Source: AWTP1-13 sp036280295 (lineage in GTDB: Bacteria > Pseudomonadota > Alphaproteobacteria > Rhizobiales > Hyphomicrobiaceae). Taken from it: a DNA stretch of 64,000 nt. Below are positions 1 through 8,638 of this stretch, piece by piece. How positions within the stretch are numbered: the stretch's first letter is position 1; the number at the start of each line of letters is the position of its first letter. Where the stretch lies: NCBI GenBank assembly GCA_036280295.1, contig DASURA010000148.1, positions 6,500 through 70,499 of the forward strand, read 5' to 3'. Made by a program: the position numbers and the translations under genes. The notes under the pieces are model-generated. The model was not told where the DNA came from. It saw only the letters and a program-made list of their open reading frames with translations, and ran no database searches.

Positions 1-969
1 CTCGACGGCATCTTGAGCTTTCTCGCCGCGCGGAGCATCGACGTGCCTGCGGGCGAGCCACGGGACCAGCCGGAGCAGGCAACGGCGCACGGGCTTGCCA
101 ACCGCAAGGACCGCTACTTTGTCGAGCTCCTGGCGCACGCGGGCGTACAGCTGTTCGACTCTGCCTTGGCTCTTCTCCGGGAGGCCCGCGGACGCGGCGC
201 GCGCATTGCCGTCGCTTCCTCCAGCCACCACTGCGCGGAGATCCTTGGGGCCGTTCGCCTGACGGCATTCTTCGATGCGCGCGTCGATGGCCACGACCTT
301 GACCGTCTGGCCCTACGCGGCAAGCCGGCTCCCGATATCTTTCTGGAAGCCGCGCGGCGCCTCGGCGTGGCGCCGGCATGGGCGGTGGTGTTCGAGGATG
401 CCGCTGCCGGCGTCGCTGCGGGACGCGCCGGCGGCTTCGGCCTCGTGATCGGGGTCGGGCGCGGAGCGCATGCTGCCGCGCTCATGGAAAGCCACGCCGA
501 CCATGTCGTGGCCGACCTCAGCGAGGTACGCCTGGAGGGCACCCATGTGCCGGCGGCGCGGTGGGAGCACTTCCCGCATGACGCCGACATCGGTGTGCGC
601 GGCTGGGGGCCTACGATGGCGGCTGCCTTCGAGCAGGCGGCGCTGGCGCTCACCGCGGTCGTCACGGATCCCGCTCACGTCGCGTCGCGACAGTCCGTCA
701 GTGTCGCCTGCGAGGCGCCGTCGGCCGAGTTGCTGCTCGTCGACTGGCTGAACGCGGTGGTGCTCAGGATGGCGACCGACGATCTGGTGTTCGGCGCCTT
801 CGAGGTGGCGATCTCCGGCACCCGCCTCAATGGCCGCGCACTGGGTGAGCCCATCGATATTGCGCGTCACCAGCCCGCGGTCGAGGTGAAAGGCGCGACG
901 CTGACGGCACTCAAGGTCGCCGAGCAGCCGGACGGCAGCTGGTGCGCGCAGTGCGTGGTCGATGTATAG
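1..969 (+). CDS. HAD hydrolase-archease fusion protein (5' end outside window)
   Basis: The reading frame is open from the first base, so the gene starts upstream and the visible 322 residues lack the HAD nucleophile motif. Residues about 1-175 are a HAD phosphatase of the beta-phosphoglucomutase type, with VASSS (motif II), the Lys of GKPAPD (motif III) and FEDAAAGV (motif IV). Residues about 183-322 are a complete archease domain with the HDADIG signature. Archease activates the RNA ligase RtcB by promoting its guanylylation, and rtcB follows 36 bp downstream, so the archease assignment is well supported. The fusion to a sugar-phosphatase-like HAD is unusual. The HAD could be a separate enzyme activity or could process a phosphate at RNA ends; the latter is inference. 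No frameshift is seen between the two parts. Confidence 0.85.
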   Translation, partial: LDGILSFLAARSIDVPAGEPRDQPEQATAHGLANRKDRYFVELLAHAGVQLFDSALALLREARGRGARIAVASSSHHCAEILGAVRLTAFFDARVDGHDLDRLALRGKPAPDIFLEAARRLGVAPAWAVVFEDAAAGVAAGRAGGFGLVIGVGRGAHAAALMESHADHVVADLSEVRLEGTHVPAARWEHFPHDADIGVRGWGPTMAAAFEQAALALTAVVTDPAHVASRQSVSVACEAPSAELLLVDWLNAVVLRMATDDLVFGAFEVAISGTRLNGRALGEPIDIARHQPAVEVKGATLTALKVAEQPDGSWCAQCVVDV

Positions 970-1005
970 GCGCCGACGCGAACCGCCTGTTGGAAGGAGG
1001 TCGCC

Positions 1006-2436
1006 ATGGATCTGGCAGGTTTGGAGAAGGTCTCCGCCACCGAATGGCGGATCGAGCCGACGGGCGCCATGCGCGTGCCGGCCATCCTCTATGCCGACGA
1101 GCCTTTGATCCGCGAGATGGACGAGAAGGTGCGCGAGCAGGCCGCCAACGTCGCCACGCTACCGGGCATCGTGCGCGCCGCCTACGCGATGCCCGACGCG
1201 CATTGGGGCTACGGCTTCCCGATCGGCGGCGTGGCGGCGTTCGACGCCGAGGCGGGTGGAGTCGTGTCGGCCGGCGGCGTCGGCTTCGACATCTCCTGCG
1301 GCGTGCGCACGCATCTGACCGGCCTTCCCCGTGCACGCATCGTCGACCATCAGAGGGACTTGGCGCAGGCGCTGTTTCGCACGATCCCCGTCGGCGTCGG
1401 TTCCACCGGCAGGATCACACTCGACGAGGCCGGCATGACCGCCATGCTGGCGGGCGGCGCCAAGTGGGCGCTTGAGCAGGGTTACGGCCGGACGAGCGAT
1501 CTTGAGCGCATCGAGGAGGGCGGCTGCGCTGCCGACGCCGACCCGGCCGCGGTCTCGGACGACGCCCGCCGGCGCCAGCGCAAGGAGATGGGGACGCTCG
1601 GGTCGGGGAACCACTACCTTGAGGTCCAGGAGATCGCCGAGGTGTTCCAGCCCGCCGTCGCCGATGCGTTCGGCCTGAAGCTCGGCGAATGCGTCGTCAC
1701 GATCCACTGCGGCTCGCGTGGCCTCGGCCACCAGATCGGCACCGAGTTCCTGCGCGAGATGGCGATCGCGACCGAGCGCTACGGCATCGTCTTGCCCGAC
1801 CGGGAGCTGGCCTGCGCGCCCATCAAGTCGGAGCTGGGCAGCCGCTACCTGGGCGCCATGCGCGCCGCTATCAACTGCGCGCTCGCCAACCGGCAGATCA
1901 TCGGCCACTTGACGCGCCAGGTGTTCGCCCGCTTCTTCGACGATGCGCCGCTGCCGCTCATGTTCGACGTCTCGCACAACACCTGCAAGGTCGAGAGGCA
2001 CGAGGTCGACGGGCGGCCCCGGCGGCTCTACGTCCACCGCAAGGGGGCCACGCGGGCGTTCGGGCCCCGGCACCCGAGCCTGCCCGAGGCGCTGAAGCCC
2101 TGGGGGCAGCCGGTGCTGATCGGCGGCAGCATGGGAACGAGCTCGTTCGTGCTCACTGGTGCGCCCGAGAGCGAGGCGCACGCCTTCGCGTCCGCCTGCC
2201 ATGGCGCGGGGCGGAGGATGAGCCGCCACCAGGCGACGCGCACGTGGGCGGGCCGGCAGGTGATCGACGAACTGGCCGCCCGCGGCATCGTCGTGCTCAG
2301 CCCCTCGGCGCGCGGTGTCGCCGAGGAGGCGCCGGGCGCCTACAAGGACGTCGGCGCCGTCGTCGCTGCCGCGGAGCAAGCCGGGCTGGCGCGCAAGGTC
2401 GCGCGCCTCGCCCCGCTGATCTGCATCAAGGGCTGA
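1006..2436 (+). CDS. rtcB: RNA-splicing ligase RtcB
   Basis: This 476-residue protein joins RNA 2',3'-cyclic phosphate (or 3'-phosphate) ends to 5'-OH ends, using GTP and Mn2+. The metal and guanylylation residues align well: GVGFDISCG gives D95 and C98, GSGNHYLEVQ gives H203, TIHCGSRG gives H234, DVSHNTCK gives H324, and the guanylylated His lies in CHGAGR (H399). Length is normal for the family. A strong ribosome site, GGAAGGAGG, precedes the ATG. The gene follows the HAD-archease gene, consistent with a ligase-activator pair. No FixK-type operator is visible here, though the operon promoter lies outside the window. Confidence 0.96.
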   Translation: MDLAGLEKVSATEWRIEPTGAMRVPAILYADEPLIREMDEKVREQAANVATLPGIVRAAYAMPDAHWGYGFPIGGVAAFDAEAGGVVSAGGVGFDISCGVRTHLTGLPRARIVDHQRDLAQALFRTIPVGVGSTGRITLDEAGMTAMLAGGAKWALEQGYGRTSDLERIEEGGCAADADPAAVSDDARRRQRKEMGTLGSGNHYLEVQEIAEVFQPAVADAFGLKLGECVVTIHCGSRGLGHQIGTEFLREMAIATERYGIVLPDRELACAPIKSELGSRYLGAMRAAINCALANRQIIGHLTRQVFARFFDDAPLPLMFDVSHNTCKVERHEVDGRPRRLYVHRKGATRAFGPRHPSLPEALKPWGQPVLIGGSMGTSSFVLTGAPESEAHAFASACHGAGRRMSRHQATRTWAGRQVIDELAARGIVVLSPSARGVAEEAPGAYKDVGAVVAAAEQAGLARKVARLAPLICIKG

Positions 2437-2455
2437 CGCGCCGGCAAGGAGCAGT

Positions 2456-3586
2456 GTGGCTGCTGCGATGGACGCCTTCTGCCAGGCTTACTTTGCCGTG
2501 ATGGACGCGTTGCGCCGGGTGCAAGGCGACGTCTTCGGTGCCTGTGGGCTGGGACCCGTGGAGTGCAGCTACCGCGTGCTGGCATCGGGACCACACTGGC
2601 GCCTGCGAGCCTACGGGGAGGCTGGCGGCGGGCCACCCCTGCTCATCGTCGCCGCCCCAATCAAGCGACCCTACATCTGGGACCTTGCACCGTCGCGCAG
2701 CGCCATCCGCTATTGCCTCAGTCGGCATCTGAGTGTGTACCTGCTCGAATGGCTATCCCCCGCGCGCAGCCAGGCAACCGCCGGCCTTGAGGCCTATGCG
2801 GGAGAAGCCATCGCCGAGTGCCTCGCCAAGGCTGCCGGCGATACGGGCGGGGAGAAGCCATTCCTGATGGGTCACTCGCTCGGCGGCACGCTGGCCGCCA
2901 TCCACGCCGCTCTTGACCCTGAGGGCGTGCGCGGCCTCGCGCTGTTGGGTGCACCGCTTTGTTTTCAGCCTGGCGTGAGCCGATTTCGCGACACGCTGAT
3001 CTCCCTGGTTGCCCCGGAGCTGTCGGACACCGATATTGTTCCAGGTTCTCTCCTCTCACAGGCGAGTGCGCTGGCCTCTCCTTCCACCTTCGTCTGGTCG
3101 CGGCTGATGGACGCCACCTTGAGTCTCGCCGACCCGGCCGCCACGGCCATTCACGCCCGGGTCGAGCGCTGGGCTCTCGATGAGGCTGCATTGCCTGGCC
3201 GGCTCGTGCATGAGATCGTCGACTGGCTCTACCGCGAGGACAGGTTCTATCATGGCACCTTGGCCGTATGCGGCAGGGAAGTCGGCCCATCGGGGCTGCG
3301 GCTGCCGACCCTCATGGTCATCAACACAGCTGACGAGATCGCGCCTCCAGCTTCGATTGCACCGTTTGTGCGCGCCATGCCAGTCGGCGCTGCGCAGGTC
3401 GTCGAATACACCGGCGAGACCGGCGTAGGCCTGCAGCACCTCGCCATTCTCGTCGGGCATCAGGCCTATGCCCAAGTCTGGCCGAAGATCATCTCCTGGC
3501 TCAAGGCGCCACCCGACCTTGCCTTCCCGCCACGGTTAAGCATCGGCGCTGAGGAGGGACGAACCACATTGATGCAGGTCAAATGA
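2456..3586 (+). CDS. PhaC-like alpha/beta hydrolase with serine nucleophile
   Basis: A 376-residue alpha/beta hydrolase resembling class III polyhydroxyalkanoate synthases. The nucleophile motif is GHSLGG with Ser141, where true PhaC synthases carry Cys (GxCxG). Asp293 (NTADEIAPP) and His328 (LQHLAILVG) complete a plausible triad, and the C-terminal HLAILVGH resembles the PhaC histidine region. With a Ser nucleophile, hydrolase or depolymerase activity is more likely than polymerisation, but this is inference. The GTG start at 2456 follows AAGGAG by 4 nt; an in-frame ATG at 2468 is an alternative with poorer spacing. The gene lies 19 bp after rtcB and may be co-transcribed with it. Confidence 0.75.
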   Translation: MAAAMDAFCQAYFAVMDALRRVQGDVFGACGLGPVECSYRVLASGPHWRLRAYGEAGGGPPLLIVAAPIKRPYIWDLAPSRSAIRYCLSRHLSVYLLEWLSPARSQATAGLEAYAGEAIAECLAKAAGDTGGEKPFLMGHSLGGTLAAIHAALDPEGVRGLALLGAPLCFQPGVSRFRDTLISLVAPELSDTDIVPGSLLSQASALASPSTFVWSRLMDATLSLADPAATAIHARVERWALDEAALPGRLVHEIVDWLYREDRFYHGTLAVCGREVGPSGLRLPTLMVINTADEIAPPASIAPFVRAMPVGAAQVVEYTGETGVGLQHLAILVGHQAYAQVWPKIISWLKAPPDLAFPPRLSIGAEEGRTTLMQVK

Positions 3587-3645
3587 GCCCAAGGCGTGGG
3601 AGCCTATGGGGGATTTACGCAGGACGCAGGATCGGAGCGAGCGCC

Positions 3646-4110
3646 ATGGCAACCCGACCAAGACAGATTCAAATCCCTTCGGGCGAGGACCTGCCCGCAC
3701 TTGCCATCTCTCCCGAGAAGGTCTGCTTCGTCATCTTCAAGGCACGCGAGTTCGACGCCAAAGACGAAGTCACCGAGCCCGATGCGGGCTCCAATCCGTC
3801 CGATGACAGGATGATCTCCGTGCTGGAGGACCACGGCGATGATCCCGTCGTCGAGGAGTTGACCTCGTTCATCTCGAGCCTGAGCGAGGACGAGCAGATC
3901 GATCTTGTCGCGTTGGCCTGGCTGGGCCGGGACGACAACACGATCGAGGATTGGCCGGCGCTGCGGGAGGAAGCAGCCCGCGCCCATGTGAGCCGCGCCG
4001 AGCAGACGGCGAGCTACCTGCTCGGCATGCCGCTGCTGGCCGACTACCTGGAGGAGGGCTTCTCGCTGTTCGGCCAATCCTGCGAAGACTTTGAGATCAA
4101 TCGCCTTTGA
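3646..4110 (+). CDS. DUF3775 family protein
   Basis: A 154-residue acidic soluble protein recognised as DUF3775 by its opening (ISPEKVCFVIFKAREFDAK), the segment LTSFISSLSEDEQIDLVALAWLGR, and the C-terminal EQTASYLLGMPLLADYLEEG. No enzymatic function is known. The frame extends upstream to 3583 with a poor N-terminus, so I start at the ATG in GCGCCATGG, which fits the family N-terminus. It follows the PhaC-like gene by 59 bp. DUF3775 genes are often found beside stress and PHA genes, which fits this context. Confidence 0.75.
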   Translation: MATRPRQIQIPSGEDLPALAISPEKVCFVIFKAREFDAKDEVTEPDAGSNPSDDRMISVLEDHGDDPVVEELTSFISSLSEDEQIDLVALAWLGRDDNTIEDWPALREEAARAHVSRAEQTASYLLGMPLLADYLEEGFSLFGQSCEDFEINRL

Positions 4111-4171
4111 TCCCGGCGGAGGTTGCCGGTCGCCTCGATGACACGGTGGCCGCTTCCGAGAAGGGTAATGC

Positions 4172-4630
4172 ATGCTTCTCAGCTCGCCAGCCTTCCCCGA
4201 TGCGCAACACATCCCACGCCGCTTTACATGCGATGGCGAGGATTTGTCCGTGCCGCTGAGATGGTCCGATGCGCCCGCGGAGACGCGAAGCTTCGTCCTC
4301 CTCTGCGATGACCCGGACGCTCCCGCGGGTGTCTGGCATCACTGGGCGGTCTACGACATTCCGCCCGATCGGACGGAGCTTGCGGAAGGCATCGGCCGGA
4401 CGGGAGCCAAGTCCGGCCTGAAGCAGGCGATCAACGATTTCGGCCACCCGGGGTATGGTGGTCCCTGTCCGCCTCGCCGCCACGGCGCCCACCGCTACCG
4501 GTTCCACCTGCTGGCCCTCTCCGTTGACCATCTTGCCGTGAGCAGCAAACCGTCGTGCCCGGAGGTCGAGCGCCAAGCGCGCAAGCATGCTATTGCCGAG
4601 GCGACGCTTGTCGGTCTCTACGAGCGATAA
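4172..4630 (+). CDS. YbhB/YbcL family Raf-kinase-inhibitor-like protein
   Basis: A 152-residue PEBP-fold protein. Family signatures in order are FTCDGEDLSVPLRW, VLLCDDPDAPAGVWHHWAVYDIP (the conserved anion-binding DPDAP and HW), and GYGGPCPPRRHGAHRYRF. The E. coli homologues YbhB and YbcL have no firm physiological role. No signal peptide is visible, so a cytosolic location is expected. Between its stop and the THUMP gene at 4917 lie 286 bp in which I recognise nothing. Confidence 0.9.
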   Translation: MLLSSPAFPDAQHIPRRFTCDGEDLSVPLRWSDAPAETRSFVLLCDDPDAPAGVWHHWAVYDIPPDRTELAEGIGRTGAKSGLKQAINDFGHPGYGGPCPPRRHGAHRYRFHLLALSVDHLAVSSKPSCPEVERQARKHAIAEATLVGLYER

Positions 4631-4916
4631 GAGCCCGAGTCCCAGGCGACCGTGGTGACCGAAAGGCAAGGTCCCTTGTCAGGACGCCGCGTGGTGCGGG
4701 GCCGGGAAGCTGAATGCGGCCTTTACTACGGAGCCACGGAGCCGGGCGCCCCACCTCCCATCCCCTCGGCCAAATTCAGCGGGGCCTGCAGGGGGCCTGT
4801 CCGAAGCTGCTCCTGACGCCCGAACAGGTCCGGCGAACCAGATCGCAAGCGGGCAGCTCGATTGGAGAAGGATCGCATGAACGGCTGATGTTGGCCGTGT
4901 CCTGGAAGAAACCGGC

Positions 4917-5462
4917 ATGGACTGGAATGTGGTTGTGACTGCCTATGATTGGCGCGGCCTGCGAAGCGCCCGCCGCCTTCTGTCGCGCTATGGCGAGGTC
5001 GCCAGAACCGAGTTCCACAACGTCCTGGTCCTGAAGGTGGCCGACATCACGGCATTCCTGGAGGCAGTCTCCACTGCCACCGAGCAGGACGTGAGCCTGC
5101 GCAACGACATTTCGCGCATCATGCCGGCGCAGGCGACGTTCGTCTTCGCAACAACCGCAGAATTCGAGGAGGAGGCGCGCGCAATTGCACGCGAATGGGC
5201 GGACCGCGTCGTTGGCGGGTCATTCCACGTGAGGCTGCACCGGCGCAGAGGCGATTCGCCGGTGAAGCTGAGCGCGCAAGCAGAGGAGCGGTCACTTGTT
5301 GACAGCATTCTTCAGCGTCTGCGTGAGCTGGGTCAGCCGGGCCGCCTCGACTTTGAGGACCCCGATTACGTCATCGACATCGAAACGGTGGGCGGGCGGG
5401 CCGGCATGTCGCTGTGGTCGCGCGACGATCTCAAGCGCTTCCCGTTTCTTCGCGTCGATTGA
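4917..5462 (+). CDS. THUMP domain-containing protein
   Basis: A 181-residue protein that appears to consist of one THUMP RNA-binding module. It has an N-terminal ferredoxin-like part (residues 1-90, MDWNVVVTAYDWRGLRSARR) and the typical end FHVRLHRRRGD...DPDYVIDIETVGGRAGMSLWSRDDL. THUMP domains recognise tRNA or other RNA in ThiI, TrmG10 and Tan1, but no catalytic partner domain is attached. A free THUMP protein near rtcB may act as an RNA-binding adaptor, as Tan1 does; this is inference. GGAAGAAA precedes the ATG. The nearest FixK-type site lies downstream and belongs to phoU. Confidence 0.75.
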   Translation: MDWNVVVTAYDWRGLRSARRLLSRYGEVARTEFHNVLVLKVADITAFLEAVSTATEQDVSLRNDISRIMPAQATFVFATTAEFEEEARAIAREWADRVVGGSFHVRLHRRRGDSPVKLSAQAEERSLVDSILQRLRELGQPGRLDFEDPDYVIDIETVGGRAGMSLWSRDDLKRFPFLRVD

Positions 5463-5533
5463 ACGGGCAGCCGCCGCTCCGCCTGTCGTGGTCGTACCAT
5501 GATTGGCTTGATCTGCGAGGCCTGAGCGGCTGT

Positions 5534-5547
5534 TTGACCTGGGTCAA
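5534..5547. promoter_or_regulatory. FixK/FNR-type operator upstream of phoU
   Basis: TTGACCTGGGTCAA matches TTGA-N6-TCAA exactly. It sits between the THUMP gene and phoU, with its centre 109 bp before the chosen phoU start. If used at -41.5, transcription would start near 5582. Confidence 0.75.
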
Positions 5548-5649
5548 CACCACCCTTGGTCCACCCGTTAGCCTGTTCGTGAGCGGCAGCAGCCGCAAGA
5601 ATGCATGTCGGGGGTGGGCTGGCCTCATTGCATGCGGAGTCGAAGAGCC

Positions 5650-6339
5650 GTGACTAATCATATCGTGAAGTCGTTCGATGAGGAGCTTCGCCGGCTGAAG
5701 CAGCTGGTGAAGGAAATGGGAAAACTCACCAGCGAGCAGCTCGATGCGGCCCTTGATGCAGTAGAAGACAGCGACCGCGCCATCGCCCGCCGGGTCATTG
5801 AGCGCGAGCCCGATGCCGACCGGATGCAGCGCGAGATCGATCATCTGTCTATCCGCCTCCTCGCCCTGCGGCAACCCGTTGCCATCGATCTGCGCGACGT
5901 GCTGTCCGCCCAGAGGATCGCCAACGAGCTCGAACGAATCTGCGACCACGCCGCGGATCTGGCCGAGCGCTTCCTTGCGCTCCACCCGAATGGCGAAGAG
6001 CCTCGCCGTTCGCTCATCGCTCTCGGCCGCTTTGCCGTGGCGATGGTCGAAGATGCCATGGCTGCCTACGCGGCCCGCGACAATGACCGGGCGCAGGAGG
6101 TCTGGGCGCGCGATAAGGAGCTCGACGAGATGTACTCGGCCTGCTTTGGCGAGCTGCTCGGATACATGATGGGAAACCCGCAGAGTACCTCCACGGGCAC
6201 GCAGATGCTGATGATGGCCCGCGCCATCGAACGAGCCGGCGATCGCGCAACCAACATTGCGGAGATGGTGCGCTATCTGGTGGGGGGAACGCTTGTCGAG
6301 GAGGAAAGGCCTAAGGCCGACACGACGAAGACCCTGTAA
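5650..6339 (+). CDS. phoU: Phosphate transport regulator PhoU
   Basis: A 229-residue all-alpha PhoU protein with two PhoU repeats. The first opens with SFDEELRRLKQLVKEMGKL and contains LRDVLSAQRIANELERICDHAADLAER. The second ends MLMMARAIERAGDRATNIAEMVRYLVGG. The E/DxxxD metal-cluster motifs ELERICDHA and AIERAGDRA are intact. PhoU normally restrains PhoR and PstSCAB and links phosphate to persistence. No pst or pho genes are nearby, so this is an orphan copy, and the operator upstream suggests induction by low oxygen. I chose GTG 5650 because homologues begin close to SFDEELRRL; ATG 5605 and ATG 5632 are in frame. Confidence 0.92.
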   Translation: MTNHIVKSFDEELRRLKQLVKEMGKLTSEQLDAALDAVEDSDRAIARRVIEREPDADRMQREIDHLSIRLLALRQPVAIDLRDVLSAQRIANELERICDHAADLAERFLALHPNGEEPRRSLIALGRFAVAMVEDAMAAYAARDNDRAQEVWARDKELDEMYSACFGELLGYMMGNPQSTSTGTQMLMMARAIERAGDRATNIAEMVRYLVGGTLVEEERPKADTTKTL

Positions 6340-6342
6340 AAC

Positions 6343-6540
6343 ATGAAGCGTTGGGCGATCCTGGCGGCGGCACAGTCTGCGCCATCGGCCGGCGACCTGC
6401 AGGCCTACAGGATCGTCGTCGTGACGGATAGGGAAACGAAAGCTCTGCTGGCCAAGGCTGCGCTCGGGCAGCACTTCATCGCCGAAGCCCCCACCGTGCT
6501 CGTGTTCTTTGCCGACATACTCCGCAGCCGGCTTGCGCTG
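6343..6540 (+). pseudogene. Nitroreductase N-terminal fragment
   Basis: Starting 3 bp after phoU, about 65 residues match the N-terminus of a nitroreductase: ILAAAQSAPSAGDLQAYRIV followed by LLAKAALGQHFIAEAPTVLVFFAD. After about 6540 the similarity ends and the frame runs into unrelated sequence, so the FMN-binding C-terminal half is missing. A complete nitroreductase of a different subgroup lies at 7273. I call this a truncated relic. From 6541 to the DUF2267 remnant at 6790 I recognise no gene. Confidence 0.7.
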
Positions 6541-6789
6541 GATAAATGTTCGCCCCCCCAGCCCGACGTAGGCGAAGTTGCTCGATGAGACAAACAGGGC
6601 ACCGAGAGGTGCAGACAAGAGCGTCCAATGGCAAAGTTCGAGGCTGGGAGAGTCAAGGCCGTACTCGACAACGACGTGCTGAAGTCTAGATGGAGATAGC
6701 GACGCGCTCCTAACGCGACAATAGAGTGGGCAGCTCGGTTGCTGGGCAGCCCGCGGCAAAGGTCTCCCCTCATCCACCGATGGTCGGCC

Positions 6790-7258
6790 ATGTCAACCGG
6801 ACTCGACGTCTTCGATACGACCCTGCAGCAGACCAACCTGTGGGCTCAAAGACCTGACGGAGCATCTCGGGCTGGATCGGAAGCATGCCTACAAGGTGCT
6901 CAGCGCCACGCTCCATGCCGTGCGCGATCGCATCGGCCCAGAGAACGCCGTACACCTGGGGGCACAGCTGCCCATCCTGATGCGCGGCTTCTACTATGAG
7001 GGATGGCACGCCGCGGGCACACCGACCAAGCTCCGCCACAAACAGGAGTTTCTCGACTACGTCAGTGGCGATGTGTTCCGCGGACTCGGCATCGATCCCG
7101 AGAAGGCCGTTCGGGCGGTGTTCGAGGTGATGACGAACAGGCTGGACCCCGGCGAGGTCGAAAAGCTGATCAAGCTGTTCCCTGACGAGCTGCGCAGCCT
7201 ATGGCCGGCGGCGCCCCATGGCGGGACCGGCGAGAGCGGCTGGCAGAGGCTCGATTGA
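6790..7258 (+). pseudogene. DUF2267 protein gene, split by a 1-base frameshift
   Basis: The N-terminus (MSTGLDVFDTTLQQTNLW) and the rest (LKDLTEHLGLDRKHAYKVLS, then LGAQLPILMRGFYYEGW and a C-terminal DUF2267 repeat) lie in different frames. Removing one G from the GGG run at 6842-6844 restores a continuous product of about 155 residues. DUF2267 proteins are small helical proteins seen in many stress islands; their function is unknown. The indel is in a short homopolymer, so a sequencing or assembly error must be considered. No FixK-type site is seen directly upstream. Confidence 0.75.
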
Positions 7259-7272
7259 GAGAGGGTTGGCTC

Positions 7273-7848
7273 ATGGATGTGATGGAAGCCATCCACCGAC
7301 GACGGTCCGTGCGCGAGTTCGCGGCCGGACCCATAGAGCGGGCGGTGCTCTTACGGCTGATTGACGCTGCGGTGTGGGCACCCAGCGCCGTCAATGAGCA
7401 GCCCTGGCATTTCACGGTGGTGCAGGACCGGCAGAAGCTCGACGTAGTCTCGCGGAGCGCAAAGGCGCACCTGCTTGCAGCACCCGCGGAGGCAGTGCCA
7501 GGCCACTTGCGTGAGATGTTGAGCAATCCCGATTTTCAAATCTTCCATCACGCGCCGGCTTTGATCGTGATCTCCGCGGTACAGGGCGGGCCATGGGCGG
7601 TCGAGGATTGCGCCCTTGCCGCTGCGAACCTGATGCTCGCGGCGTGCGCCGAAGACCTCGGCACCTGCTGGATCGGCTTTGCGCAAAGCTGGCTGCAGAC
7701 GCCCGAAGGCAAGACCGCGCTGGACCTGCCCGCGGCGTACCTGCCCGTGGCCCCCATCATCGTGGGCCGGTCCGCCTCGGCACTTCCACCGGTACCGCGC
7801 AAGGACGCGCGAATCCGGTGGCTCGGGAAACCGGCGCCGGCAGGCTGA
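7273..7848 (+). CDS. Nitroreductase family protein
   Basis: A 191-residue FMN-dependent nitroreductase. The signature MDVMEAIHRRRSVREFAAGPI at the N-terminus supplies the FMN phosphate-binding arginines, followed by APSAVNEQPWHF and the C-terminal DCALAAANLMLAACAEDLGTCWIG. The family reduces quinones, nitro compounds or flavins with NAD(P)H. The ATG has GAGGG 12 nt upstream. It directly follows the DUF2267 gene and may share its transcript. The natural substrate cannot be read from the sequence. Confidence 0.9.
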   Translation: MDVMEAIHRRRSVREFAAGPIERAVLLRLIDAAVWAPSAVNEQPWHFTVVQDRQKLDVVSRSAKAHLLAAPAEAVPGHLREMLSNPDFQIFHHAPALIVISAVQGGPWAVEDCALAAANLMLAACAEDLGTCWIGFAQSWLQTPEGKTALDLPAAYLPVAPIIVGRSASALPPVPRKDARIRWLGKPAPAG

Positions 7849-7889
7849 TACGGCGATTTGGCGCTCCGGCTGAAGCAGGGTCCCGCATT

Positions 7890-8567
7890 TCAGGAAAACT
7901 CGTGCCGCTTCCGGATGAGGCCGGCTTCCACCCTGGCGAAGATGAGGCTCTTGCGAGGATAGCGTGCGAGATCGAGTTTCAGCTTCTTCGCCAGTCTCTT
8001 CACGATCGGCAGCGGCTCGGGATCGGCCTTGCCCCAGTAGGGGCGCAGCTCGCGCAGGAAGACGTTCGCCGTCACCGGCCCCACGCCATAGAACGTGAGC
8101 AGCGTGGCCTCCAGCTCGCGCGCGTCGCGGGCAGCGTCGTGCAATCGGCGCAGGCTGCCGCGATAGTCGGCCAAGAGACACTCGCAGTCGCGCAGCACCT
8201 GCATCGACTTGCGGCCGTCATAGCGGACATAACCGCCTTCACGCATGATGGGATTGACGAGGAAGTCCCAACCGGCGCCGACGATCCTGCCGGGGCTTGT
8301 CAAACCGTGGCGGACAAAGGCCCGGTACGTGTTCTTCGCTATGGTCTCGCTGATGCGCGCACCAAAGAGCAGGCTTGCGAGAAACCACCGGAAGTAGACC
8401 GCATCGGCCCCCTGGGCCAGATCGATGCCAAGCTCTTCCGAGTAGAGCAAGCTATGCTCGAGCGCGCAGGGTCGGGCTTCGGCCGCCGGCAGCGGGGGCG
8501 AAGAAGGGGCTGGTCCCGAAGATGCAGTCCTGCTCATGGCGTTCGAACATGAGATGAGGTTTTCCAT
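7890..8567 (-). CDS. HhH-motif protein, endonuclease III/glycosylase-like
   Basis: A protein of up to 225 residues with one clear helix-hairpin-helix near residues 158-175 (LLTFYGVGPVTANVFLREL), as in the HhH-GPD DNA glycosylases. The N-terminal half (FRWFLASLLFGARISETIA) resembles the helical part of that superfamily, and the sequence RELRPYWGKADPEPLP follows the HhH. I see no 4Fe-4S cysteine cluster. DNA-repair activity is therefore a family-level inference. The start is uncertain: ATG 8567 gives a low-complexity leader, and ATG 8537 is an alternative that fits a start site about 41 bp from the operator centre. Divergent from the tandem USP gene across that operator. Confidence 0.55.
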   Translation of the reverse strand: MENLISCSNAMSRTASSGPAPSSPPLPAAEARPCALEHSLLYSEELGIDLAQGADAVYFRWFLASLLFGARISETIAKNTYRAFVRHGLTSPGRIVGAGWDFLVNPIMREGGYVRYDGRKSMQVLRDCECLLADYRGSLRRLHDAARDARELEATLLTFYGVGPVTANVFLRELRPYWGKADPEPLPIVKRLAKKLKLDLARYPRKSLIFARVEAGLIRKRHEFS

Positions 8568-8590
8568 CTCGCCGACCGATGGTCATGCCC

Positions 8591-8604
8591 TTGACCTGCG
8601 TCAA
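8591..8604. promoter_or_regulatory. FixK/FNR-type operator between HhH and tandem-USP genes
   Basis: TTGACCTGCGTCAA is an exact TTGA-N6-TCAA palindrome in a divergent intergenic region. Its centre is 41.5 bp from the ATG of the USP gene and 30-60 bp from the possible HhH starts. Confidence 0.75.
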
Positions 8605-8638
8605 TGTTGGGGAAGCGCCTGCAATTGATGTTGGCCCG

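Noticed and set aside
5431..6777. A 448-codon open frame on the minus strand
   Set aside because: It is antisense to phoU and to the nitroreductase fragment, and has no recognisable domain.
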